NCBI GenBank assembly: GCA_039924425.1
Contig: JBDTAX010000098.1
Location: 1 to 14,118, forward strand
From: GCA-003244245 sp039924425
Lineage (GTDB): Bacteria; Actinomycetota; Actinomycetes; Mycobacteriales; Pseudonocardiaceae
Direction of reading: 5' to 3'
DNA: 14,118 nt
Below are positions 1-6,524 of the stretch, piece after piece; within the stretch, counting starts at the first letter, position 1, and each line of letters opens with the position of its first letter. Made by a program: the position numbers and the translations under genes. Below the pieces are notes generated by a model. That model was not told the origin of the DNA. It worked only from the letters and a program-made list of their open reading frames with translations, and made no database searches.

Positions 1-875
1 GCTTCTTGTTGCACGAAGTGCCCGACGCCGGGCAACACCTCGTAGCGATAACCCGAACCCGCCCAGCGGGCCGAGCGGCGCGCGGTGGGCTCCAGCACGT
101 ACGGATCGTCGGCGCCGTGCAGCTGGAGCACTGGCACCCGCACCGTCCGGTCCACCGCGCGGGACAGCCGGCGCCCGTCGAAGCGCAAGCGCGAGCGGCC
201 GACCCATCGGTAGTACTCCAGCGCGCAGTGCGCCGCGGCGGGGATCAGCATGGCCGCACGGTAGCGCCGGGCCGCTGCGGTGAACTCGCTCGATGCGCAC
301 CACCGAGGGCCCGCCCCCGCCCGCAGGATCCGCTCCACCAGCACCGCGCCGTCCCGGGTGAGGCCGCGCTCAGGCAGCCAGGGGGCTTGGGCACTAGCCA
401 GGTACCGGGCCGCCGAGCGCTGCGCCGGGTCGCGCAGCAGCGCTTGGCCCATCGCGCGGGGATGCGCCGCGGCCAGCACCGCAACTGAGCGCACCACTCG
501 GGGGTGCAGCACGGCCGTGCACCAGCTGAGGATCCCACCCCAGTCGTGCCCGACCAGGTCGGCCTGGCGTTCCCCGAGCGCGCGGACCAGACCCGCCACA
601 TCGCCCGACAGCGTCCACGGGTCGTATCCCCGGGGGGGCTTGTCCGAGTCACCGTAGCCGCGCAGGTCCACCGCGACCGCGCGCATACCCGCCGCGGCGA
701 GTGCGGGGAGCTGGTGGCGCCAGGACCACCAGAACTCCGGGAAGCCATGCAGCAGGAGCACCAACGGTCCGGTCCCGAGCTCCGCCACATGCAGCCGGAT
801 CCCGTTGGCCGAGATGTCACGGTGCGTCCATGGCCCAGGGACCCGCACCGAGCTGGGGTCCGGCGGGCGGCTCAC
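1..875 (-). CDS. alpha/beta-fold hydrolase, epoxide-hydrolase-like (3' end outside window)
   Basis: Probable cytosolic epoxide hydrolase or related alpha/beta hydrolase; the substrate cannot be told. The minus-strand reading gives, after an N-terminal HRDISANGIRLHVAE strand, the oxyanion motif HGFPEFWWSWR, a DLRGYGDSDKP loop, and the nucleophile elbow VGHDWGG. Asp (not Ser) in the elbow is the epoxide-hydrolase/haloalkane-dehalogenase pattern. The acid region reads LHGADDPYV and the catalytic His lies in GVGHFVQQE at the window edge, so probably only a short C-terminal tail is missing. I chose GTG at 875 because it overlaps the TGA of the preceding membrane-protein gene (GTGA), which suggests translational coupling; GTG at 848 is an alternative. 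Family assignment is firm; substrate and role are unknown. Confidence 0.88.
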   Translation of the reverse strand, partial: MSRPPDPSSVRVPGPWTHRDISANGIRLHVAELGTGPLVLLLHGFPEFWWSWRHQLPALAAAGMRAVAVDLRGYGDSDKPPRGYDPWTLSGDVAGLVRALGERQADLVGHDWGGILSWCTAVLHPRVVRSVAVLAAAHPRAMGQALLRDPAQRSAARYLASAQAPWLPERGLTRDGAVLVERILRAGAGPRWCASSEFTAAARRYRAAMLIPAAAHCALEYYRWVGRSRLRFDGRRLSRAVDRTVRVPVLQLHGADDPYVLEPTARRSARWAGSGYRYEVLPGVGHFVQQE

Positions 876-1414
876 TCCCTTAAAGGGTCAGCTTTTAACG
901 GATCAGCGCTTAACGGGTCAGCGCTTAACGGGTCAGCGGCGGCGGGACGCCGACGGGTCAGCGCCGCCCCGGTCTCCCGGACGGTGCTGATGGTGCGTTC
1001 TGGTTTGCGCATGCTGCGCACCCGGCTCCAGCCCAGTAGCGCACACCCCGCCGCGGCGGCCAGCATCAGGCCGAACACTATGGCGAACCCGGCCCACTGC
1101 GGCAGCCAGATCGCCAGCACCTCGGCCACCGTGATGAACAGGAAGAACAGACTGAACACCACGATCGCCAGCGCGAGGACGAAGAAGATGCTGCCCTTGA
1201 CGCCCTTGCGTACCTCGGCCGTCACCTCCGCTTTGGCCAGCTCCACCTCCGAGCGGAACAAGGTGGAGAAGTGCGTGGCGGCGTCCCGGACCAGATCACC
1301 CAGGGACACATCCGCGAGCTGCGGGAGCGCTTCCGGTAGCAGCGGGACAGCGGACACCGCGAGCGGTGGTTCCGGTCTGGAGTGCCGGCCGGTGCGGGGC
1401 TGCGTGCCTGTCAC
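872..1414 (-). CDS. putative actinobacterial holin-like membrane protein (DUF1469/Holin-X type)
   Basis: Small integral membrane protein of 180 residues. A hydrophilic N-terminus with a conserved-looking helix (LADVSLGDLVRDAATHFSTL, then RSEVELAKAEVTAEV) is followed by two or three hydrophobic segments: FFVLALAIVVFSLFFLFITV and AGFAIVFGLMLAAAAGCALLGW. This layout matches the phage-holin-superfamily-III-like family common in actinomycete chromosomes, where a lytic role is not established. The start is taken as GTG 1414, the only plausible in-frame start close to the conserved helix, but its ribosome site is weak. The C-terminus is an unusual ADPLS/ADPLK/ADPLR tandem repeat ending in RE and the TGA that overlaps the next start. 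It lies 32 nt downstream of the MerR stop, so the three minus-strand genes may be co-transcribed. Confidence 0.8.
   Translation of the reverse strand: MTGTQPRTGRHSRPEPPLAVSAVPLLPEALPQLADVSLGDLVRDAATHFSTLFRSEVELAKAEVTAEVRKGVKGSIFFVLALAIVVFSLFFLFITVAEVLAIWLPQWAGFAIVFGLMLAAAAGCALLGWSRVRSMRKPERTISTVRETGAALTRRRPAAADPLSADPLSADPLKADPLRE
878..937 (-). repeat. four 15-bp in-frame tandem repeats at the 3' end of the holin-like gene
   Basis: On the minus strand two identical copies of GCTGACCCGTTAAGC (937-908) are followed by two diverged copies (907-893 GCTGATCCGTTAAAA; 892-878 GCTGACCCTTTAAGG). They encode ADPLS, ADPLS, ADPLK, ADPLR. Every copy carries a TTA leucine codon, a codon that is rare in such GC-rich genomes. 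The array ends one codon before the TGA that overlaps the GTG of the hydrolase. Confidence 0.95.
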
Positions 1415-1446
1415 GGGCCTATGGTGCCATGACTCATCTCGATCAC

Positions 1447-2367
1447 TTACTGTGGCCGGTCTTGCACTGAGGGTGGCGGGCTGGCGGCCGCAAGCACGAG
1501 AGCCAACGCGCTTTCCAGGCTGTCGGCTCGGGTGACCGATCGGGGCAGGCTGACATAGATCCAGCCAGGGCCGGCGACGACGACCGCGGCGGCTCCGGCG
1601 GCCAGCCGACGCAGTGGGGTCGGTCGCGCGGTGCGGGCGGTTTGGGCCCACACCACCGCGACGGCGGGCTGCATGCACTCCACGGCATGCAACAGTGCCG
1701 AGGTGGGAACCGAGGGACCCAGCATCCGGGCGCGGGTGTGGTGCTCGGCGAGCGCGGCGAGCAGGGCTTCGAGAGCGAGCGTGTGCTGTTCGCCCGGAAC
1801 ACAGGCCAGCAGCACCTCTGGGGCCCCCGAGACGACCCCAGAAACGGCCCCGGACATGACCGGAGCCATGACCGGCCGGGGCGGCAGCCGGCGCAGGGTG
1901 GTGGCAATCGTCCAGCACAGCAGCAGTTCGGCGTCGATGCATCGGTCGGTGTCCAGGGCAGCGATCGCTGGTCGGCACAGCTGGTTCCAGGTCACGGCGA
2001 CGCCACGCTCAGCCAGGCTCTGCTCCACCAGGGCAGCCGAGGTGTCCGCGTCCAGCTGCCTCGCGGCCTCGATCAACCGCTGCACCGTCCCGGCGGAAAC
2101 CGGGCCGGCGGGGCGCTGGCCGCGGGCGATCGCCACCGCGACGGACAGCGCGATTCCTTCCTCGGTCAGGCGACGGATGGTGGTCAGCTCGGCGACATCG
2201 GCGGCGGTGTAGCGACGGTGCCGCCCGGCCTGATGACCGACCGGTCCGATCCCGTAGCGCAGGCCCCAGCTGCGCAGAGTGGCGGGAACCATTCCCAGCT
2301 GGCGGGCGACCGCGGCCACCGTCCACACCGGTCCCGGGACGTCGACCCGATCACTCGGGGTGTTCAT
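1447..2367 (-). CDS. MerR-family transcriptional regulator with B12-binding-like C-terminal region
   Basis: DNA-binding regulator of 306 residues. Residues about 14-70 form a MerR winged helix: VWTVAAVARQLGMVPATLR, then SWGLRYGIGP and HRRYTAADVAEL. Residues about 105-160 are helical and resemble the helix bundle of CarH/LitR-type photosensory B12 regulators, including a Trp (W127) and an RGVAVTWNQLCRPAIAAL segment. The Glu-His pair expected in that bundle reads AELLLCW here, so cobalamin use is doubtful. Residues about 184-290 look like a Rossmann B12-binding fold (VLLACVPGEQHTLALEALLA, LGPSVPTSALLHAV). A low-complexity linker, VMAPVMSGAVSGVVSGAPE, separates the two. The ATG at 2367 is preceded by GAGGGAG 10 nt upstream. 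The gene is divergent from the inositol-phosphate synthase operon and is its most likely regulator (inference). Confidence 0.88.
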   Translation of the reverse strand: MNTPSDRVDVPGPVWTVAAVARQLGMVPATLRSWGLRYGIGPVGHQAGRHRRYTAADVAELTTIRRLTEEGIALSVAVAIARGQRPAGPVSAGTVQRLIEAARQLDADTSAALVEQSLAERGVAVTWNQLCRPAIAALDTDRCIDAELLLCWTIATTLRRLPPRPVMAPVMSGAVSGVVSGAPEVLLACVPGEQHTLALEALLAALAEHHTRARMLGPSVPTSALLHAVECMQPAVAVVWAQTARTARPTPLRRLAAGAAAVVVAGPGWIYVSLPRSVTRADSLESALALVLAAASPPPSVQDRPQ

Positions 2368-2502
2368 CAGCAGATTCTCCCTCAACCGGCGACCAGCTCG
2401 CCGGTACTCCGTTCCGGTTGCAGCTCTGCAACGCCTGTGCAACGGTTTTGGTGATGCGGCGCCAATGCCCGAGAACGCCAGGGCCCAAGAAGGAGACACG
2501 AC
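2368..2502. promoter_or_regulatory. divergent intergenic region with candidate MerR operator (2417-2443)
   Basis: This 135-bp gap separates the divergent MerR gene and the inositol-phosphate synthase operon and must hold both promoters. A palindrome GTTGCA-GCTC-TGCAAC lies at 2417-2432, and a further TGCAAC lies at 2438-2443. The two TGCAAC copies are exactly 11 bp apart (2427 and 2438). CarH-type MerR proteins are known to bind tandem direct repeats of 11 bp, so this is a reasonable operator candidate. I could not fix the -35 and -10 boxes with confidence on either strand. Confidence 0.5.
2491..2496 (+). promoter_or_regulatory. Shine-Dalgarno of the inositol-phosphate synthase gene
   Basis: AGGAGA lies 6 nt upstream of the ATG at 2503. 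It is the clearest ribosome binding site in the central operon, whose later genes mostly rely on overlapping stop/start codons. It supports ATG 2503 as the first gene start. Confidence 0.8.
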
Positions 2503-3684
2503 ATGCCAGAGGGCACACGCACGGGTGTTGCGATCATCGGACTCGGCGGCGCCGTCGCGACGACAGCGGTGGCCGGGATCGAGCAGTTGAAGCTCGGCGC
2601 GATGAGCCCGCACGGGTTGCCCTTGGCCCGTCGCGCTGATCTCGTCCCCTACGAGTCGCTCGTCTTCGGGGGTTGGGACCTCAACGCCGATGACCTCGCG
2701 AAGGCCGCGCACATCCACCGCGTGCTCGAGCCCGCCCAGATCGAGGCGGTCGCCGGCCCACTGGAGCAGCTCCGGCCGTGGGCCGCCATCGTTGACCCCG
2801 CATATTGCCGCAACGCCACGGGAGCCAACGTCGCGACGGCCGAACCGCTGCGGGAGCGGGTCGCGCTGGTCCGGGCGGATCTGCGCCGGTTCCGCGACCA
2901 GCAGCGCCTCGACACCGTCGTAGTCGTCAATCTCGCCTCGACCGAAGCCTGGCCGGACCTGACCTCGGCCGCGCTCACCGACATCGACAGCTTCGAGCAG
3001 GGCCTCGACCGCGACGATCCGATGATCACACCCGGCATGATCTACGCTTACGCCGCGATCACCGAGGGCTGCCCGTTCGTCAACTTCACGCCCAGTCTCG
3101 GCCCTGATGTGCCCGCGCTGCTGGCGCTGGCCGAGCGCGAGGGCGTACCGGTGGCGGGCAAAGACGGCAAGACCGGGCAGACGATGGTCAAGACCGTGCT
3201 CGCGCCCGCATTCCGATCCCGGGCGTTGACCGTCGAGGGCTGGTACTCCACGAACATCCTCGGCAACCGCGACGGGATGATCCTCGATGATCCGTTGTCG
3301 CTGGCCAGCAAGCTGGACACCAAGGGTGCGGTGCTCGACTCGATCCTCGGCTACGAGGTGTCCGACCACGTCGTGCGGATCGACTACTACCGCCCCCGCG
3401 GCGACGCCAAGGAGGCCTGGGACAACATCGACCTCATCGGCTTCCTCGGTCAGCGGATGCAGGTCAAGGTCAATTTCCTGTGCCGGGACTCCATTCTGGC
3501 CGCCCCGCTGGTGTTGGAGCTCGTCCGGCTGGTCGCGGAGGCGCAGCGACGCGGGCAGGGCGGCGCGCAGGAGCAGCTCGGCTACTTCTTCAAGGCTCCG
3601 ATCACCCGCGACGGCCGGGTACCCGAGCACTCCCTGCACGTCCAGGAGCGGACGCTGCTCGACTGGCTGGACCAGGCGGCGTGA
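2503..3684 (+). CDS. ino1: inositol-3-phosphate synthase (myo-inositol-1-phosphate synthase), eukaryote-like subtype
   Basis: NAD-dependent enzyme of 393 residues converting glucose 6-phosphate to 1D-myo-inositol 3-phosphate, the entry step to inositol compounds. The N-terminal Rossmann loop is GVAIIGLGGAVATT (residues 8-21). The catalytic core includes GKDGKTGQTMVK (219-230) with the conserved lysines, YSTNILGNRDGMIL (248-261), SDHVVRIDYY (287-296) then GDAKEAWDNIDL, and CRDSILAAPLVLELV (327-341). These blocks match yeast/plant-type Ino1 better than the classical actinobacterial Ino1 used for mycothiol and phosphatidylinositol (as I recall the M. tuberculosis protein), so this is probably a second, cluster-dedicated copy. 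First gene of the operon; its TGA overlaps the GTG of the next gene. The AGGAGA site fixes the start. Function is confident; the subtype assignment is from memory of the families. Confidence 0.93.
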   Translation: MPEGTRTGVAIIGLGGAVATTAVAGIEQLKLGAMSPHGLPLARRADLVPYESLVFGGWDLNADDLAKAAHIHRVLEPAQIEAVAGPLEQLRPWAAIVDPAYCRNATGANVATAEPLRERVALVRADLRRFRDQQRLDTVVVVNLASTEAWPDLTSAALTDIDSFEQGLDRDDPMITPGMIYAYAAITEGCPFVNFTPSLGPDVPALLALAEREGVPVAGKDGKTGQTMVKTVLAPAFRSRALTVEGWYSTNILGNRDGMILDDPLSLASKLDTKGAVLDSILGYEVSDHVVRIDYYRPRGDAKEAWDNIDLIGFLGQRMQVKVNFLCRDSILAAPLVLELVRLVAEAQRRGQGGAQEQLGYFFKAPITRDGRVPEHSLHVQERTLLDWLDQAA

Positions 3685-4658
3685 CGGCCCTCATCCCCGC
3701 GTTCCCGAGCGCGACGGCGGAGTTGTTCCGCGAGATCGGTGATCTGAAACGTGTGCGAGTGGCCCACACCAAGGGCTCGCTCGCGCAGCGCTCGTTCGTC
3801 CGCTCCTGGCGGGCCCTGGTCGCGGGGGGCGACCAGGGCCGGGTGGCGGGGCTGGAGTGCGCCGCCGCGCTGGCCGGTGCCCGGCTGGCCGGGATCGATG
3901 CGGAAGTCCTGCTGAAGTGCGGGCTGCCCGAGGCCGACGTCGTCGAGGTGCTGGAACGCGCGGTGCGCCAGGTGGCGGGCGGGCTGCACCCGATCACACT
4001 GAACCAGGCGTACCAGATGCTGCCGGAACTCCTCGACCGCGCGACCGAGGAAGCTACCGGTGCCGAGCCGCCGTCCTTGGTGGCAGCCCCGCCTTTCGTG
4101 GCAGCCCCGCCTTTCGTGAAAGACCCCGCCTTTGTGGAAAGACTGTGTCGCCAGCCGCGGGCGGGGGCGACCGCGCCGGGGCAACCCCGGTTGCTCGTCG
4201 AGCCGCCGGAAAACCACGCCGAGCACTGCTGGGCGGTCGCCGTCTACGGCGCGCTGCTGGCCGAGGGCCTGGGTGCTGACCCCGGGGAGGCGTTCCTGCT
4301 CGGGTTGGCTCACCACCTGCACAACGCGGCGCTGCCCGACGCCGGGTTCGCCGGGGACACCCTGCTGGGAGACCGGCTCGACGCCCTCGTGCACCGGCTG
4401 ACCGAACGGGAACTGGCCACGCTGCCGACGGCGCTGGCAACCCGGGTGCGGGCGCTGTTGACGCTGCGCGCCGACGCGGACACGCCGGTCGGTCGGGCGT
4501 TTCACGCCGCGGACGTGCTCGATCGGGTGCTTCAGGTGCATCACCACGCCCGCGCGGCGGGTTTCACCGTCGATCAGGCGCTGGTCGAGCTGGAGCTCGT
4601 CCACGCCGGTCCGGTGACCGACTACCACCACGCGGTGCTCGCCGCCGCCGGCTTGTGA
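3681..4658 (+). CDS. HD-like domain protein with unassigned N-terminal helical domain
   Basis: Protein of 325 residues that I cannot name precisely. Residues about 1-125 are mostly helical and unassigned (GSLAQRSFVRSWRALVAGG, LECAAALAGARLAGIDAEVL). Residues about 177-290 look like an HD-type hydrolase fold: ENHAEHCWAVAVYGALL, then FLLGLAHHLHNAALPDAGF, and a late Asp in FHAADVLDRVLQVHHH. The canonical adjacent His-Asp is replaced by HHLHN, so the metal site is altered or catalysis lost. The two domains are joined by a proline-rich hexapeptide repeat. The GTG start at 3681 forms a GTGA overlap with the synthase stop. Context suggests a step acting on the inositol phosphate, perhaps dephosphorylation, since a cyclitol pathway would need one; that role is inference only. 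Confidence 0.75.
   Translation: MTALIPAFPSATAELFREIGDLKRVRVAHTKGSLAQRSFVRSWRALVAGGDQGRVAGLECAAALAGARLAGIDAEVLLKCGLPEADVVEVLERAVRQVAGGLHPITLNQAYQMLPELLDRATEEATGAEPPSLVAAPPFVAAPPFVKDPAFVERLCRQPRAGATAPGQPRLLVEPPENHAEHCWAVAVYGALLAEGLGADPGEAFLLGLAHHLHNAALPDAGFAGDTLLGDRLDALVHRLTERELATLPTALATRVRALLTLRADADTPVGRAFHAADVLDRVLQVHHHARAAGFTVDQALVELELVHAGPVTDYHHAVLAAAGL
4080..4133 (+). repeat. three 18-bp in-frame tandem repeats in the HD-like gene
   Basis: Two identical copies of GTGGCAGCCCCGCCTTTC (4080-4097, 4098-4115) are followed by a diverged copy GTGAAAGACCCCGCCTTT (4116-4133) and the start of a fourth (GTGGAAAG). They encode VAAPPF, VAAPPF, VKDPAF in the linker between the two domains. The preserved reading frame shows the array is tolerated in a linker. 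Confidence 0.95.
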
Positions 4659-4668
4659 CCGAGCTGTG

Positions 4669-5694
4669 ATGAGCACAGTCGGGTGGGGGATCGTCGGGTG
4701 CGGATGGGTGGCCCGCGACTATGTGCTGCCGGCGCTGCGGGCCACCCCGGGCGCCCGACTGGTCGGGACCTGCGATCGCGACCCGGCGGCGGCGCGCCGA
4801 CTAGCCGGCGGCGGGTTCGCCACCGATGCCCTCGAGGCCCTGCTCGACCGGCCGGGATTGCACGCGGTGTACGTCGCGACGCCCAACTCCGCGCACGCCA
4901 CCGTGGTGACCGAGGTCGCCGCCCGCGGGATTCCGGTGCTGTGCGAGAAACCGCTGGCTGCCGACGTCGCCGACGCCCGGGCGCTGGTCGCCGCCGCGCG
5001 CGGCGGGCTCGCCGGGGTGGCCTTCGACCAGCGCTTCCACCCGGCGCACCAGCGGATCAGCGAGCTGGTCGAGGCTGGTGAGCTGGGCACCGTCACCGCC
5101 GTGCGGATCGTCTACGGCTGCTGGCTGCCGCCGGACTGGAGCCCTGACAGCGGCCCCCACGACAACTGGCGCGTCGACCCGGCCCGAGCCGGCGGTGGGG
5201 CGATGGTCGACCTCGCCCCGCACGGGATAGACCTGCTCGGCGCGCTGCTGCGCGATGATGTCGAGTGGCTCACCGTGCTGACCCAGCGTCGCGTGCACCC
5301 CTACCCCGTCGATGACGGTGCGGCGTTGGGGGGCCGCACCGCCGATGGTGTGCTCTTCAGCGCGCATGTCTCCTTCAACACCGCCGACGTGCTGCCGCGC
5401 CGGCGGCTGGAGGTGGTGGGCACCCGCGCGCAACTCGTCGCGGAGAACACCATGGGCCAGACCCCCGGCGGCACCGTGACCCGTATCGACGCGGTGAGCG
5501 GGGCCGCGACCGAAGTCCCTTTCGACCAGGTCACCAGTCCGTTCACCGCCCAGCTCAGCGCGTTCGGCGCCGCCGTGGTGGGCGCGGCGGACTGGCCCTG
5601 GCCGCTGGAGCGCGACCTTCGCCTGCACGAACTGCTGCACGCCGCGTGGAGCACCGGCCACGCGCGCACCGACACCGCCGTGAGAGTGAGCTGA
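4669..5694 (+). CDS. Gfo/Idh/MocA-family NAD(P)-dependent oxidoreductase
   Basis: Dehydrogenase of about 341 residues. The N-terminal Rossmann motif is VGWGIVGCGWVARDYVLPAL, followed by VYVATPNSAHATVV and the family signature CEKPLA, whose Lys is part of the active site. The C-terminal half carries RFHPAHQRI and the substrate/catalytic region GGGAMVDLAPHGIDLLGALL, with the His equivalent to the proton-transfer residue of inositol and glucose-fructose oxidoreductases. Family members oxidise or reduce a sugar or cyclitol hydroxyl; with Ino1 in the operon an inositol or aminocyclitol keto intermediate is plausible (inference). The start could be the GTG at 4666 or the adjacent ATG at 4669; ATG is preferred. 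It lies 10 nt after the HD-like gene and ends 2 nt before the next gene. Confidence 0.9.
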   Translation: MSTVGWGIVGCGWVARDYVLPALRATPGARLVGTCDRDPAAARRLAGGGFATDALEALLDRPGLHAVYVATPNSAHATVVTEVAARGIPVLCEKPLAADVADARALVAAARGGLAGVAFDQRFHPAHQRISELVEAGELGTVTAVRIVYGCWLPPDWSPDSGPHDNWRVDPARAGGGAMVDLAPHGIDLLGALLRDDVEWLTVLTQRRVHPYPVDDGAALGGRTADGVLFSAHVSFNTADVLPRRRLEVVGTRAQLVAENTMGQTPGGTVTRIDAVSGAATEVPFDQVTSPFTAQLSAFGAAVVGAADWPWPLERDLRLHELLHAAWSTGHARTDTAVRVS

Positions 5695-5696
5695 TC

Positions 5697-6524
5697 GTGG
5701 GACTGCGGCCGTACTCCTGTGGAAACTGCGGGCATTGGCAGCGGTGGTTCGCGCCACCGCCGTCCTGCCCGGTCTGCGTGGATGTCCGCAACGCCCTGCC
5801 CGAGGACGGTTGGCGCTTCGCGACCGACACAGAGATCGCCGTGGGGCGGCGGGCGCGGTGGACGGAAGTCGCGCCCGGCGTCAGCGGCCACTGGTGCGAG
5901 CCCCAGATCGGGCTCGGCACCACGGGCTGGGTGATCGAGACCGATGCCGGGCTGGTCGGGTGGGAGGCCGCCGGGTACTACCCGCCGGAGGCTCTCGGGG
6001 AGCTGCGCCGCCGCGGTGGGTTGGTCGCGCTCGGGGCGAGCCACGTGCACGGCTACGGCGCGCTGTGGCAGCTGCAGGATGAGCTGGATCCGCCGGTGCT
6101 CGCGATCTGCGTCGAGGATCTGCGGTGGACGAAGACCTTCCGCGTCACCTGGCCCACCGATGAGCGCCACGAGCTCGCGCCCGGGTTGGTGATGCACCGC
6201 AGCGGAGGGCACTTCCCCGGGCACACCGTGCTGCACGACCAGCGCCGGGGCATCCTGTTCGCCGGTGACCTGCTCAAGGTGGAGCTCGACGGGACGACAC
6301 CGGTCGGGTTGTCGTGTCACAAGGCGTTCCACGCGCAGATCCCGCTGTCGCACGCCGAGATCCGCCAGGCCCGCGCGCTGGTGGAGCGGCTGGACTTCGA
6401 CGCCGTCGCCACCCCGTTCGAGTACGCCGCGCCGGTGTCGACCAAGCAGGTGCTCGCCCTGTTCGACCGGCAGCTCGCCGGGCAGCCGGTGGCCGGGCCG
6501 ATCCCCCTGGAGGTGTTGGCATGA
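5697..6524 (+). CDS. zinc-ribbon plus metallo-beta-lactamase-fold protein
   Basis: Protein of 275 residues. A rubredoxin-like zinc ribbon (YSCGNCGHW and CPVC, Cys 8, 11, 24, 27) precedes a metallo-beta-lactamase fold. In the fold, the usual HxHxDH motif reads SHVHGYGALW (His 116, 118; the Asp-His half is gone), while GGHFPGHTVLH (His 172, 176) and FAGDLLK (Asp 191) are kept. A later SCHKAFH may supply the final ligand. It is therefore a divergent subfamily that may bind one metal or use a different ligand set. GTG 5697 starts it 2 nt after the oxidoreductase stop and just upstream of the cysteine motif; its TGA overlaps the YcaO ATG (ATGA). Possible roles are hydrolase or electron/sulfur handling alongside YcaO; no specific reaction can be assigned. 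Confidence 0.85.
   Translation: MGLRPYSCGNCGHWQRWFAPPPSCPVCVDVRNALPEDGWRFATDTEIAVGRRARWTEVAPGVSGHWCEPQIGLGTTGWVIETDAGLVGWEAAGYYPPEALGELRRRGGLVALGASHVHGYGALWQLQDELDPPVLAICVEDLRWTKTFRVTWPTDERHELAPGLVMHRSGGHFPGHTVLHDQRRGILFAGDLLKVELDGTTPVGLSCHKAFHAQIPLSHAEIRQARALVERLDFDAVATPFEYAAPVSTKQVLALFDRQLAGQPVAGPIPLEVLA

Noticed and set aside
504..1535. Long plus-strand ORF of 343 residues
   Set aside because: Antisense shadow of the hydrolase and holin-like genes; the translation is low-complexity and shows no family motif.
2368..3639. Minus-strand extension of the MerR frame upstream of 2367
   Set aside because: Runs antisense through the inositol-phosphate synthase; the MerR domain begins right after ATG 2367, which has a GAGGGAG site.
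3582..4676. Long minus-strand ORF of 364 residues
   Set aside because: Antisense to the HD-like gene; a His/Gln/Arg-rich composition typical of high-GC shadow frames.
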